Origin: Bursaphelenchus xylophilus
Lineage: Eukaryota > Nematoda > Chromadorea > Rhabditida > Aphelenchoididae
NCBI GenBank assembly: GCA_904066235.2
Contig: CAJFCV020000001.1
Location: 1,178,001-1,242,000, forward strand
Length of the DNA stretch: 64,000 nt
Direction of reading: 5' to 3'
The translations under genes were made by a program, and so were the position numbers. Of the stretch, positions 46,340 to 62,088 are shown in pieces. The notes beneath the pieces were generated by a model. That model saw only the letters and a list, made by a program, of their open reading frames with translations. It had not been told where the DNA came from and searched no databases. Each line of letters begins with the position of its first letter. Within the stretch, counting starts at the first letter, position 1.

Positions 46340-48149
46340 AGTACGCGCGACGCCATAACTAGGGATACACTTGGCCAATTATAAAATAATTCCCGCCGGG
46401 ACCCAAAGCAAATTTGAAATTATTCGTGTGTACGGTAGAAAAATATTTTTTGTTGGAGGACGAGACATTTTCTTGTTTTGTTGATAGTACTGCAAGGTAT
46501 TTGGTAAGTCGAGTGTGTGTATTTTGTTTGATTTTGTTGATTTTTGTGTAATAAAGATATAACTTTGTCCATTTATTGTTTATGTGCCGCATTACGGTTT
46601 CAAGGCCGAATTATTACCTTTCTGGCGGCTCCGGTTTTAGCTATCGCAACACGGAAGATAATCTCTGCCCAATCGTTGGTCCGGAACAAAGAGGTATGTT
46701 GTTTTTGCTAATTTTGAGGTGTGTTTTTGGTTTTAGAACAAAAAGTTACCTGTTTTTCTCTGAAATCTTTGGGAGAATCACTTTTCGGTCAATAAGGGCC
46801 TAATTTTTTGTTGTTTTTAATACTAAGGGTGCTTTTCAGTGGATTTCACTGTACCAACCAACGAAGAACAGCATGGTTAACACAGAGAAGGATGGCCCAC
46901 TGGCAGATGAGGCGTCAGAAAGAAAGGAGAAGGCCCTCAAAACATGCGAAACTAATGGAATAGCCATTGTGAACAAAGGAAATGCCATCAAAAAACTGGA
47001 ATGGGTATTCGCGGTCATAGATCCGCAATATCAGGATAATATCAAATTATGTAAATGTATATCTGAATTTCATTTATCGTAATGAACTTGAATGCTCTCT
47101 TGGTTTAATTAATTGTCCTTTGATGGTTTACGACGAACAGGTCTCTTGTTCTAACGCTGATTTTCTGGGCCGTGTTAGTTTCCTTTACCCCATTTTGGCC
47201 GCCGATGTTTTACGTTTGGCAGTATTGGATTATAAGTCAAATAAGAGGTGTTTCCAAAAATTTTTTGTGTTCACAAAGATAACACGTCAAGCTACTGGAA
47301 ATCAAGATTAAAACTTTCAATTCATTTAAATCAACGTGTTTATAACAAAAATAGAACAAATAACAACAAATTTACTGTTTTTCAGTCTCAATATTAAAAA
47401 TAAAATTGGAGCCAAATACATTTTCCATCTTATCCATGTTAAAAATGTCGTCCACCGAATTCCCCATTTCTGTATCATTAACCAGCGTTTTACAGCCTAC
47501 ATCACTTTTCCTTTTTTCACAATGGCTATTCTATTAGTTTCGCATGTTTTGAGGGCCTTCTCCTTTCTTTCTGACGCCTCATCTGCCAGTGGGCCATCCT
47601 TCTCTGTGTTAACCATGCTGTTCTTCGTTGGTTGGTACAGTGAAATCCACTGAAAAGCACCCTTAGTATTAAAAACAACAAAAAATTAGGCCCTTATTGA
47701 CCGAAAAGTGATTCTCCCAAAGATTGCAGAGAAAAACAGGTAACTTTTTGTTCTAAAACCAAAAACACACCTCAAAATTAGCAAAAACAACATACCTCTT
47801 TGTTCCGGACCAACGATTGGGCAGAGATTATCTTCCGTGTTGCGATAGCTAAAACCGGAGCCGCCAGAAAGGTAATAATTCGGCCTTGAAACCGTAATGC
47901 GGCACATAAACAATAAATGGACAAAGTTATATCTTTATTACACAAAAATCAACAAAATCAAACAAAATACACACACTCGACTTACCAAATACCTTGCAGT
48001 ACTATCAACAAAACAAGAAAATGTCTCGTCCTCCAACAAAAAATATTTTTCTACCGTACACACGAATAATTTCAAATTTGCTTTGGGTCCCGGCGGGAAT
48101 TATTTTATAATTGGCCAAGTGTATCCCTAGTTATGGCGTCGCGCGTACT
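46340..48149. mobile_element. 1.8-kb palindromic element at TTAA sites
   Basis: The ends AGTACGCGCGACGCCATAAC and its complement are each flanked by TTAA. Arms of about 640 bp (46340-46982 and 47511-48149) are nearly identical inverted copies, so the same open frames appear twice on opposite strands. The 530-bp centre has no recognised gene. TTAA duplication is typical of piggyBac-type elements; no transposase is seen. Confidence 0.88.
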
Positions 48150-48164
48150 TTAAGCTATATTCAC

Positions 48165-48430
48165 CGAGAGAAAGACTTGACCCAACTTTGAGTCAAGTCT
48201 TTTCCTCGCAGAAAAAACGGTGTTATAAAAGTAAAAAAATCCTGAATTTGTTGTTTATGTAAATTTTAGGTAGAATTTTAGCTATTTTCATCAAGAGAAA
48301 GACTTGACCCAACTTTGAGTCAAGTCTTTTCCTCGCAGAAAAAACGGTGTCATAAAGACAAAAAAATCTGAATTTGCTCTCTATGTAAATTTTACGCTAA
48401 AATTTTAGCTATTTTCATCAGACTTGACCA
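48165..48430. repeat. tandem repeat of about 125 bp with hairpin
   Basis: Two full units and the start of a third carry GACTTGACCCAACTTTGAGT, mirrored by AAGTC, then CGCAGAAAAAACGGTGT and TTTTAGCTATTTTCATC. A relative lies at 10950-11035. Confidence 0.8.
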
Positions 48431-48617
48431 GCCGGTGGCCTTCCGTAAAGACTACTCTTTAAGTCGAACAACTGTGGAACATTGCCAATTTTTTATGCAA
48501 AAAGTTAAAACAAAACAACGAACTTTAATTTTTATTTTGAATGTATTCCGGACAGGTGTATATCCCTCTCCGCAGAGTCATACGCTAAAGCTTTTCTGAA
48601 TTCCAAACACCACTCCG

Positions 48618-51201
48618 ATGCTGCTACTGCCCAGCGAATTGCCTTCGGATGCGCTAATAGCGGCCTACTTGCTCTTGGAAAAGATTACATTCAGCTTTAC
48701 AACAATTCTAGTCGCCTTCACATTGTTTGTCATGCGGAAATGTGAGTTGAGAATGGGAATTAAAGGCATTCCAGACTTGCAGCGTCGGTCAGTGCCATCA
48801 AAAAATATCACTACTATTTGATGAACGAAATTTTTTGGTAGGTACGATTTTACCGCTTGTATGGGTTCTGTCGGGTAAATGACGAGCACAATGTCGCTGA
48901 AGTGATTTTTTTATGTAATTTTTTGAAATTTTTCTAAAAATACTGGATTTAGGGGTTTTCGAGGGTGCTGATTTCGAATTTCGGGTTCATTTTTTCTGAA
49001 CTTTATTAGTTTTCCTTAAGCAGTAGTGTTAAAAAGTAATTTTTGGAAAATTTTCAAAAAATTACTTTTTAACGTTACTACTTACGGAAAAAAGTAACTA
49101 TCAAAAAAACGATCATCATTTTCGAAATCAGCACCCTCGAAAACCCCTAAATCCACTATTTTTAGAAAAATTTCAAAAAATTACTTTTTAACGTTACTAT
49201 TTGCGGAAAAAAGTAACTATCAAAAAAACGATCATCAGAAATCAGCACCCTCGAAAACCCCTAAATCCACTATTTTTAGAAAAATTTCAAAAAATTACTT
49301 TTTAACATTACTACTTAAGCAAAAAAGTAAGAATCGGAAAAAACGAATATGATTTTTCGAATCTACGCCATCGATTACCCTATTTTTGACCTTTCCGTCC
49401 TTCGTGCGGGGAAACATCGAAAGAGACCCCCGATTCCGGGGTCTCTTTCAACTCGGGGTCTCTTTCGGGGAAAACCAGTAAAATACCTCAATATTATTCT
49501 TTTGTAGCGCCATATTTTCAGGTCTTTCTTGTCAGACGCCGCGTTCTTTGCAGCGGGCCAAGTGGTCCTCTTCCCATTGCCCTGCTTGTTCTTCGTGGGG
49601 CCCGCCGATTTTCTCTCAACGACTACGCTACTCTCCGTAATGGTACTAACAGTCGGCGGAAGGGGCATTGCGATGATCTTCCAATTTTTCTACCGGGTAT
49701 CGCAATCCATCTCGCCGCAGTCTGTTTTGTACTTCAATTGGAACGGAGTGCGCGACAGACATTGGGTCGCCGTTTTTCTGCTCTTGTGGATTGGCGCTTG
49801 CGTTGCAGTTGTGGTAGGTTGGAAATGAGTTCGGCACGTCAATCCAGCTCATTTCCTGAACCGTTTCGAAACTTCGTATCGTTTTCATTGATTGAAAAGA
49901 GAGACGAAATGTCGCGAAATTATCGACACTTTTCTCGCCCGAAATAATTGCTTTTTCTCGAAAAGGAAAAAGAAAGATACGAAAATGGTTTTATCGGATT
50001 GTGGCATTTCGTTTTGAACGAATCACCAAAAAGGGGCGGGAAATTTTTTCTTCTATTTTGGATTGACGTGTTCGGCCCTTGCAAACCAAAATTGGGCAGC
50101 TAATTTTTACAAATTCTGAATCAGAAACATTTTTCGATTTTTTTGATGTATGTCTCCACCTGTAACTCCATCCCCATAGAAGTACTTTCCTTGTGAAAAA
50201 AAAATCTGCCCTGGAGATTTTGACTTTATATCCGGGGTTCCTTGTTTTGATGCTTAGTACTCTTCAAAAACACGTTTTAAAGGCTTGGTGCTATTTAGCA
50301 CTGCCTGATAGTAAATAGTACGAGGTGAAAATTTGACCGCTAGTACTAAATAGCACCAAGTCTCAATGGCGTTGGTTTCAAAAATGACATTCATTTTTGT
50401 GCCTAGTACTGCTATTTTCACCTCGTACTATATATACTATATACTATATATATGTACTAAATGCACCAGTCTTTAAAACGAGTATTAACAATCAAAACAA
50501 CACCATTAACGCAAACATCCCCGAATTCTCAATGTCATGTCTTGTATTTCTTGTATAAAGTCGATTAATCATGTCTTGTCTAACGTCGACTAACTTTTCA
50601 GCTCCCCTCCTACTTCAGCATCCCCGACCAAGCCGAGGAGCGTTTGCTTCTGATCAGCGCGGATCCCCAATTGGCCGACGCTTTCCGCCGCTTCCCTCAG
50701 TCCTTCTGCTTTGCGCATGGCACCACACTGAGCACCTCGCTCACCACCCTAATCATCGTGGTGATTGGGGTGCCGGTGTTCGGTGCGTTTATGTTATTTG
50801 CGATCTACCACCAAATCAAGTCATCGAATTGGTCGCAAAAGGCGGTCCGCCTGCATATGATGCTGCTCCTCTCGTTGGTCGCGCAAGCCGTGGCCATAAC
50901 AATATTTCTGCTGATCCCGGTGTACACGGTGATGATATCACCGTTTTTTGGGGTCCGCAACATGCCGCGGATCTCGGTTTATTGCTCCATGTTCGTGTTG
51001 GGCCACACGTTCGTCGACTGTCTGATTGTGTTGTGGTTTGTGAAGCCGTATCGGATGGCGTGCTTCCGGCTGTTGAATGGGCGGAAAATTCGCGGCGAAG
51101 AGTCGTCCGAGAATTCGCGACACAATACCATCATCCCACAGCGACAACAGCCGGCTCTTTGCGTTACGCAACGGCGTCCGCAGAGAGCGGTGTTACAGTG
51201 A
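48618..51201 (+). CDS. seven-transmembrane chemoreceptor, srh/sri-like
   Basis: Firm exons are 49522-49813 and 50602-51201, joined in phase 0. They span TM2 to the C-terminus: FLSDAAFFAAGQVVLFPLP, several hydrophobic helices, a loop with SIPDQAEER, an intracellular SSNWSQKAVRLHMMLLLSLV stretch, and the WFVKPYRMAC end of TM7. The IPDQ loop, the S-x-R/K-L-x-x-x-L-L run before TM6 and the KPYR end match nematode srh/sri chemoreceptors. A likely first exon, 48618-48741 (TM1, ending in MRK), has an open start and GTGAGT donor but its phase does not fit 49522 directly. Either a small exon between them is missed or the 5' end is damaged. The gap is filled with palindromic repeats and a MITE B fragment. 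Confidence 0.75.
48930..49380. repeat. inverted and tandem repeat inside the chemoreceptor gene
   Basis: AAAACCCCTAAATCCACTAT with TTACTTTTTAACGTTACTA occurs twice in one orientation and once mirrored. GTGCTGATTTCGAA is shared with the VPS34 intron palindrome. Confidence 0.75.
50225..50480. repeat. inverted repeat with AGTACTAAATAGCACC-type words
   Basis: GGCTTGGTGCTATTTAGCAC is mirrored by CTAAATAGCACCAAGTC. Similar words occur at 21410-21490. It lies in the last chemoreceptor intron. Confidence 0.6.
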
Positions 51202-51219
51202 CAATTCGGATTCTTATTA

Positions 51220-51469
51220 TACAATGGGGGCCCTGATCCATTGGCAAAAAACGTACCATTTTGCATCCGGGAAGTATTAAAAATATGGCAAAATGCTTCC
51301 TTCTCAAAGTGAAAAAACTCCGATTTCAAAAGTGAGCTCGCTATTTTTGTGAGGGAAACTCTTCAAAACGGTTTTTTCACTTGGAGAGGGAAGCATTTTG
51401 CCACATTTTTGATACTTCCCGGTGGCGAAATGGTACGTTTTTTTGCCACTGGATCAGATCTCCCACTAT
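51220..51469. mobile_element. MITE family A copy
   Basis: The left end is TACAATGGGGGCCCTGATCC and the right end is TGGATCAGATCTCCCACTAT. It starts 19 bp after the chemoreceptor stop codon. Confidence 0.88.
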
Positions 51470-51587
51470 TGCTATTGATCATCGAAAATTTAGAAATAAA
51501 AATGTATATTGAAAACAGTTCATTTGGGATAGAAACATCGTATTTAAAACAGCACTTTTCATTACGCTAACAAGGGAACTACCCCAA

Positions 51588-52004
51588 GTGCGACGCTCAG
51601 ATTTTCTTTAAATTTTGCACACACGTCCGTCATGCACCAAATATCAATTCCTGAAAGTTTTAGCTTGCGCTTTCCAAGCGCCGCCGAGATATTGAGCGAT
51701 CTTTGCCGCCGAGAGAGTACACTAAACACGGAGAGTAGTCAGAGAAAAACCACTTTTTTGATCATAACTTTGCTAGTTTCGCGCGAAAAAAATGTTTTTT
51801 TGCAGAAACATTACCCTCTATGGTAGAAATAGGCATGAAACTTTTTGTGCGGAAATTCGGCAAAAAGTGTCAAATTTTCGCCAACTTTCGCGCTAAAAAT
51901 CTCGGTTGTTTTTGCTAAGCGCGAGCTAGAATTCTCGCATATATTTAAAAAAAAATTATTCTAAATTTGTGCCAAGCTTGATCAAAATCTGAGCGTTTGG
52001 AGTG
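51588..52004. mobile_element. foldback element F
   Basis: The left end is GCGACGCTCAGATTTTC and the right end contains AAAATCTGAGCG. The arms contain GCGCTTTCC and AAGCGCGAGCTAG. Same family as 3764-4165 and 10092-10535. Confidence 0.75.
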
Positions 52005-53250
52005 CTTCTCCCGTAAACCCATTTTTCATCACCCTTTTCCAACGTGAAAACACCTTTCATCGTATAAAATGGTCCGCGCAGTCTGCAGTTTCCCGCGCGG
52101 CAGCTCTCGAAGTAAAAATTCTCTCGATAAAATGTGGCAGTAAGGTGTATTCACCACTTTCTCTCCCTTATTTTGTCGTAATTTTTTTACGAATTCTTGA
52201 TTCGCTTTCCATTTTTTTCCGATCTCATGAATAATATAAAAACTCGCCCATTCCGAATTTGTAAAACCCGGCGGCGGCTGTAAAGTCGAAAGCAAAATAG
52301 AAGTGAATCATTTCGCGCTCGAATGTTTATCAATCGACTCAATTGCGACTTTCATAGCCCGCTCTTTATCAGTCTTGTGGGTTTTTTGTACAGTACAATA
52401 TTATTTTTGAGATTGTTGGCGGAAACAAAGGTTATTTTGCGACAAGTCGTGAGGAATTTGAATAGAGAAGGAGTGGGCGCTTCCCTGCTTATCAGTTCGG
52501 GGTGTTTGCGTTGCTGGGAACGGTTCGGATCTAGTTATATTGTTTTAGACAGCTACTGTTTGGAAAATTGAGCATAACTTTTTTTGTAGGGATCAAAATG
52601 CGAAGCAATTTGATGCAGTTATTTTTTGAGGGCTTTGATCGGAAAGAAGTAAGAAGTTCGGAAGTTTTCCGCTCCTTCGGATTCTTATTATGTTGTACTA
52701 GAGATCAGATCAGATTTGGGTTGTTTCAAGCGTTCCTGGGGGTTGAAACCAGATGTGCATGACCTACATAGTATTTTGAAGTCCTCGATCTCAAAAACAA
52801 ACTATTTCTGCTCGTTATGTAGAGTTATGACCAAGTGATGACTTGAGGGAACAGTTGACCCAACACTTGAAATTGGGCCAAGTCTTTCTTTTCGGTTGGT
52901 TCGTGATTAATTTGAAGTGGAAATCAATTTTCGACTGGTTGAATAGTCTTTGAGGGCCTGTAAAACATTATTTTTCCTCTTTCATCCAATTTTGGGCGGG
53001 TTTATTTTTTGAGCCATCAATTTATATTATCCTTGTCAATTTCCTCGTAATTCCACTCAAATTTTTTCTAAATTTTGATGTTTGCTCCAGAATGAAACGT
53101 TAAGCCCGCATAAAGATGCGTATCGGACATCGGGGTCATCAAAAATATATTGTTCCATCCATTTTTTCTGCTTTCTGGGCCTTTTCCGAACCCTAAAAAG
53201 ATTTCGGGGTTTCCATTCCGAAAAACGAAAATTTTTGTCCACTTTCAGGA
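52005..53250. other. no supported gene
   Basis: It holds a GACTTGAGGG/CAAGTCTTTC hairpin-like stretch near 52840-52900. Open frames on both strands lack domain or splice support. Confidence 0.4.
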
Positions 53251-54027
53251 CGTCGGAAAAAGGAGGAGAAGAGGGAGTGGAATACATTATAAGAACTGAA
53301 CGACAGTTAGGAAAAACGCGGCCAATTCTGCGCGCTTCTGGACCCGATTTTTTGGCCTGGTACAATATCGCGGAAGTCGAGGTAAGAGCGAGTTGGTCTT
53401 TGAAACATCTTTCTTACAGTTTTAGAGCTCAGAATAGTGGAATAGAAACTGACTTTACGTTTAAATCTTCTCGAGGGAATTATTTTCCTTTCAGCTACCG
53501 GAATTATAAAGTTTTTGTTGTTTTGATGTGGAATATGCGGTTTTGTGGGTATAAAAAGCCTTCTTGACCGAGAATAGAGCCTGGTTTTGCTCGTTCGCGA
53601 TGACTCATCTAGGTTCAGGGTGGTTTTCTCACAGTTTTTGGCAAAACTTACCTTACTTTAGATGTCTAATGTGCTTTTTGATTTTAGGCGTCTAAAGCGA
53701 GCTTTTCTAAGAGGAAAGCACTTTTAATCTATAAAGCAGACTATTTCCTTGATATTAGATGACAAATGCGTTAGATTAGAGCGCAAATTTAGTAAGATTC
53801 TATCAAAAATTACCTTAATTTAGGTGTTTTCTGGGAACATGAAAAATTTCCATTTTTTACGTTGGATTCTCGAATTTTCAGCTGATCCATCCCTTCAACA
53901 CTGCCCAAACTTCCCAGTCGACCTCAATTTCCACCGATTTCGAATCGAATTCCCCATAAACGAACCTGCTTCGCCCGGCCGAATGTCGTCCAGCTCGTCG
54001 CGCGATTCGCTGGACGTTGCAACGGTG
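53251..54027 (+). other. candidate 5' exons, possibly of the SH3 adaptor gene
   Basis: The stretch 53882-54027 lies between a TTTTCAG acceptor and a GTGAGT donor and reads …FHRFRIEFPINEPASPGRM then SSSSSRDSLDVAT. It ends in phase 0, which fits the acceptor at 56468 in the SH3 gene. An open stretch at 53251-53379 also has splice signals but its phase does not join 53882. Coding status is uncertain. Confidence 0.35.
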
Positions 54028-54358
54028 AGTCAGCCCGCCTTTCTTTCGCTTTTTGTGTTCGACTTTTAGACGCGAGAGGGGATATTAGTCAGAGACGACG
54101 GGGACGGTTCTCCCCCCTTCGTTCGTCTCCTTTAAAGAGTTCAATTGCTTTTTTTTTGAATACCAAGTTCGAAGTGGAGGTCTGCCCCCACAACACTCTT
54201 GTTTTGCGGATTTCTTGCGAACCTTGGAGTGGAGACGGAGGAGGTTCGCGCACATCCCATCCGGAGCGAAATCCCGTCGAAATTACGAATTTTCCGATAG
54301 TTTTCTTGGAGCCGAACGATAATTGCTGTTATCCTTTTCGCTTTGGCGAAGTTTAAAT

Positions 54359-54404
54359 GAGGCCAACCTCCAAACCCCGCGTGAGGGGTTTGGAGGTTGG
54401 CCTC
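54359..54404. other. perfect 20-bp hairpin
   Basis: GAGGCCAACCTCCAAACCCC is followed by a six-base loop and its exact complement. It stands alone, with no longer palindrome around it. Confidence 0.75.
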
Positions 54405-56449
54405 GGTTCGAATTAAGGGATTTGGCGCGACGCCAGGGATAATCCCTCCGGAAACGGCCGAAAATAGAAGTTTTCTTTGGGAAAAAAGGAGTATTGGAGA
54501 AAAAATGGGTTTCAGAATTGAGTAAAAGTAGTATATAGCTGTCTTGAGTCGTCTGCGGTTCTTATTGAAGATTTTGATGCAAGTATTAGCGGATGCGATG
54601 TTAGTTTTAACGGACGAATTTCAATTTTATAAGGGGTTGATGTTATTTTAGATGAAATTGATGAAAAATCCACAAAATTTTGATCTTATTTTTTTGCCAA
54701 ATTGGTTGTAACCAGCTAGAACTTGGAGAATAAAACTGGAATCAATATGATTTACTCTGTCTGATCAGAAAATTTTTTAAAATTTATCTTCTTTTAGACG
54801 ATTGCTTTTAATTTTACGAAATGTTGGTCGAATTTTGCTTTAACCTTCAAGGTTTTGCAATGAACTAGCTTATAGTATCCCCAGCCTTACATATCGTCTA
54901 TTTTTATTTCTCTAAACCTTTCAAATTCCCTTATCTTATCGTTTTTATCATCGGAGGTCATATTTCTTTCCTTTTGTTTTGCTGTATTTTTATTCGAATT
55001 CAGAGACCTTCGACGCGTTTGTTATTTCAAACGAAACCTTTGGGATGTTTTCAATGACCTATAAACAAAACAATCGGGGATTCGGAAAAGGCTCGAATTG
55101 AGGCGAAATGATCAAACTTTTTTGAAAAAAGTTGAATGTAGAAAGAGGTTTAGCGAAGAGTGGCGAGTTTGTTTTTGTAGTAAAGGGCGTTGTCTTAGTG
55201 TGTGTGAAACGCCGAGGTTGATTAGAGTTTAGAGAAGGTCGTTCGAAGTCATTTTCTATGGTATACTTGACGATCAGTATGTTGAACATGGTTTTTGTCA
55301 AATTTTTATGATTGATTAGCCCGTTTTGTTATGGATTACTGCGCCTTGGAGTCTGTTCCGTCCTTCTTTTTCAATAAAGCATCCGAAAGCGAATGCGGTG
55401 ACACTCAGAATGCCCTGTTTTTTTTATGGTTGCTTCAATAATTTATTCTTATCATGAGTCAATCTGTTCGCCAGATTCGCCATTTCTCATAGGATCGAAA
55501 CGCTTCGACGGAATGAAGTTTCACTTGATTTACAAGCAATTTGCAGATGGCTTTAGTGGAATTGAACGTTTAGGATATTGGTTTAGGGCATAAAGGTAGT
55601 TTTTGAAGCAAAAAATGGAAGATTACGACGCTTCGAATCGTTCCGGGCTTTTTGAATGACATGTTTGCCCTTTGTAAAGCCGTTCCCTGTTTATGGCCCG
55701 TGCACTCTGCGAAACGATGATTTCACAGTTCATCGGGCCCAGCAGTTAGTTTCGCGTTTTTTTTATATTTACTCTGAAATGGAATGAGTCATTGACCTCA
55801 ATGGCCCGTTTTACTATCCCTTGGGAAGTGGTTTTTGTTTGAATTGCTAAATCAACCTGAAAGAAGAGAACCTTAGGGTGCGGTTAGGGAGGAAAAAACG
55901 GCTTCGTTCCAAGGGATCTATTGTCGGATAAATTGTGTGGAGTATGAGATTTTTGTTTCAAAGTTTGTAGACTACAAAACACGGGCTATTGGGAGTACTG
56001 AGGCTTTTTGATGCAGATTTATCGGGAATGAGAGGTAAAGTTAGGCCGATTTTGAGGTAATGGTATTATCTATGAGGCAACCAAGTGGAATTTTCAAGAA
56101 TCAAATGGTTAATGAAATGGAATGCTGCTAGAATAGTATGTTATGACATCTATTTATTCTTTAGCTTTCCATTTTATTTATCATTGGATTTTTGAAAATT
56201 CCACTTGGTCCCCCCTTACCTCCCCTTTTAAAATTTTTTTTCCGATGAAAGCAAAAAAGTGATTATGAATTCGATTCCCTCACATTGCTACTAGAATTTT
56301 AATTAGCCTTTTCGATTGTTTATTTCAGGCCCGTTTTCGAATATTTTTTGGGGAAGGCCTATTCTTTGATTTATTGCCCCAAAATCGTCTTCAACTATAC
56401 GTTCTCTATTTATTTTGTGAACATTTTCGCTGCATTCTCTTGCTAAGTG
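54405..56449. other. long stretch without recognised gene
   Basis: Either a long first intron or the promoter region of the SH3 adaptor gene. No repeat family of this window is recognised here. Confidence 0.4.
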
Positions 56450-59885
<3,436 letters not shown>

Positions 59886-60221
59886 AATCAGACTGGTGTG
59901 TAAATATTCACTCAACACTGTCCAACGACTAGTTATACTGTCCATGTTCTCTTCCCCACATTCATGTCCTAATTTATAAGTAAACGTTTCCTACTGCTTA
60001 ACCATGAAAGTTATAGCCAATTAAAATCCGGCCGAAGAAATTTGCCGCACCCTATAAAAACCCTAAAGATGCGAAAACCGAAGTTGATTTGAAAAATCAG
60101 TATGAATTGAGGGAAACACGGTAAACATGGGAGAAAGGCGTGGATTGACTGCCTTGCGGCCTCGAGACTGATCACATAAAGGCCAGAAACGAGCTTGAAA
60201 CCTACAGAAACAGGTACGCTC

Positions 60222-61427
60222 CACTGCGGGTCGGGTCAAGTTTTTTTCATGGGGTGGTCAAGTCTTTCCCCTAATATTATTTTTTCCCCGAAATTCAGAC
60301 TGTTATATGGGAGGTTAATCAAGGTAAATCTGGTCAGTTCTTGTTGATTATTTCAAGAACAAGTCTTATTCTATTTTTAGAAATCAAATTTGATTGAATT
60401 ACGGTGTGGGTTTGCCTCAATTTTTAGCATTCTTTGGGGGTATGTATTCTATACCTAAATGATCAATTGTGAGACAGTTTCAAGTCTGATTTACGATATC
60501 GTTTCCATTTCACCTTCGGACGTACGCCACCTGTCCAATAAAGGTAAGTAACTGTGAATCTGGTAGTCCGTTTTTTAGTAATTAAAGATTTTGTATATTA
60601 TACTAGGTACTTTTGAAGATTTTTGTTGAGATTTGCCAAGTTTTCGGCCTGGATTAGATTATTTAGCGTAATATTGGTCTCTAGTGCCTATAAAAACGTA
60701 AGTGGACAGGTTTCTCCTTCTCTTTTAGACTTTTTCTTTGTGTCCAATGTTGATGCAGATTTTAGGTAGAGATGAAATTCAACGCCCAAACTATGCGGAA
60801 TTTTCATAAAAATCAAAGAAAATACTTTCGAGGATCATCAAGCGAAGCAAAAATGTGTTTGAGACCAATCTAGCGTTTTTTTCAGGCGGATGTTATACAT
60901 GATCCCTGTAACGTATAACGTCTGGATCACATCTGTGAAGACCTCTGGTGATGGAAAACGTGGTTAGGACAGTAAAATTAATATGTTGGACGTGATTTTG
61001 AGGGAAAACCAGGCAAATCCCGTACAAAATTTTCTGAATAACCTAGAATAATATACAAAATCTTTCATTACTAAAAAACGGACTACCAGATTCACAGTTA
61101 CTTACCTTTATTGGACAGGTGGCGTACGTCCGAAGGTGAAATGGAAACGATATCGTAAATCAGACTTGAAACTGTCTCACAATTGATCATTTAGGTATAG
61201 AATACATACCCCCAAAGAATGCTAAAAATTGAGGCAAACCCACACCGTAATTCAATCAAATTTGATTTCTAAAAATAGAATAAGACTTGTTCTTGAAATA
61301 ATCAACAAGAACTGACCAGATTTACCTTGATTAACCTCCGATATAACAGTCTGAATTTCGGGGAAAAAATAATATTAGGGGAAAGACTTGACCACCACAT
61401 GAAAAAAACTTGACCCGACCCGCAGTG
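60222..61427. mobile_element. 1.2-kb palindromic element
   Basis: The ends CACTGCGGGTCGGGTCAAG and its complement enclose arms of about 390 bp (60222-60610 and 61045-61427). Mirrored blocks include GAACAAGTCTTATTC, CACACCGTAATTCAATC and TTCACCTTCGGACGTACGCC. The 430-bp centre has no gene. Confidence 0.88.
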
Positions 61428-61761
61428 CGCTCCCCTTGGTCCCACCTTGTTGCGCCCCGCCTCTAAAAAGTAAAATGGTCGCCCAAAATAATCTAAAGGC
61501 TCTTGTTGGCCAGAACAATCGAAATAATATCCTAAAACGCCAAACCTCCGACTTGGCTATCCATGATATCATGGATAATATCACAAAGCCCAGACGCAAA
61601 TCAAATACAAAAATTCAGGACGCAAAGCAATTAAAAAAAATTTTATTCGTCTAAAAACATAGTAATAAATGTGGACAAATCATGGACTTATATTCGGCCT
61701 CCAATGTCTGAACTCGGAAAAGGTACGTAGAATGTTAAATTGTTGCAAGTATTGGTAACTT

Positions 61762-62088
61762 TTAGCCAAAATACCTCCGCCTCATGCGCAGCGAGATGTT
61801 TGAATAGCTCACGTGGTGGACAAGCACAATAATGATGTGGCTAATGAAGTAAAAGAAGTCCCTTTTCATCGGCCTGCAAGATGGTACGTACGTTTCTTCT
61901 GTTTTGCGTTGTTGATTTAGGAAAGATTCAACCATCAGGCCTGAACCATCACAGTATTCCCGGTCATCGTCACACTGTGGTATAGCCGGAAGAACTGACT
62001 CTCTTCTGGAATCCTCGTAAACGACGGGCATTATTTTCACAGGATCTGCCAGGTCCGTCGAATGTCGGCGATGTTTCAGAAACACCAT
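61762..62088 (-). CDS. hypothetical small membrane-associated protein
   Basis: A 108-codon open frame starts MVFLKHRRHSTDLADPVK. It has an acidic middle (QCDDDREYCDGSG) and one possible membrane helix near the end (FFYFISHIIIVLVHHVSYS), followed by Arg-rich residues. I do not recognise a family. A GTGAGC inside the helix region could be a splice donor, so the C-terminus is uncertain. It may be a chance frame. Confidence 0.3.
   Translation of the reverse strand: MVFLKHRRHSTDLADPVKIMPVVYEDSRRESVLPAIPQCDDDREYCDGSGLMVESFLNQQRKTEETYVPSCRPMKRDFFYFISHIIIVLVHHVSYSNISLRMRRRYFG

Noticed and set aside
46359..48130. identical 77-codon proteins on opposite strands
   Set aside because: They are the two arms of one palindromic element, not two genes.
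53082..53567. 161-codon open frame (+)
   Set aside because: It contains a copy of the recurrent TACAATATCG motif and splice phases that do not join the next candidate exon, so it is not called as a gene.
61436..61654. 72-codon open frame (+) with QNNLKALVGQNN
   Set aside because: It starts just past the end of a palindromic element; no domain or splice support.
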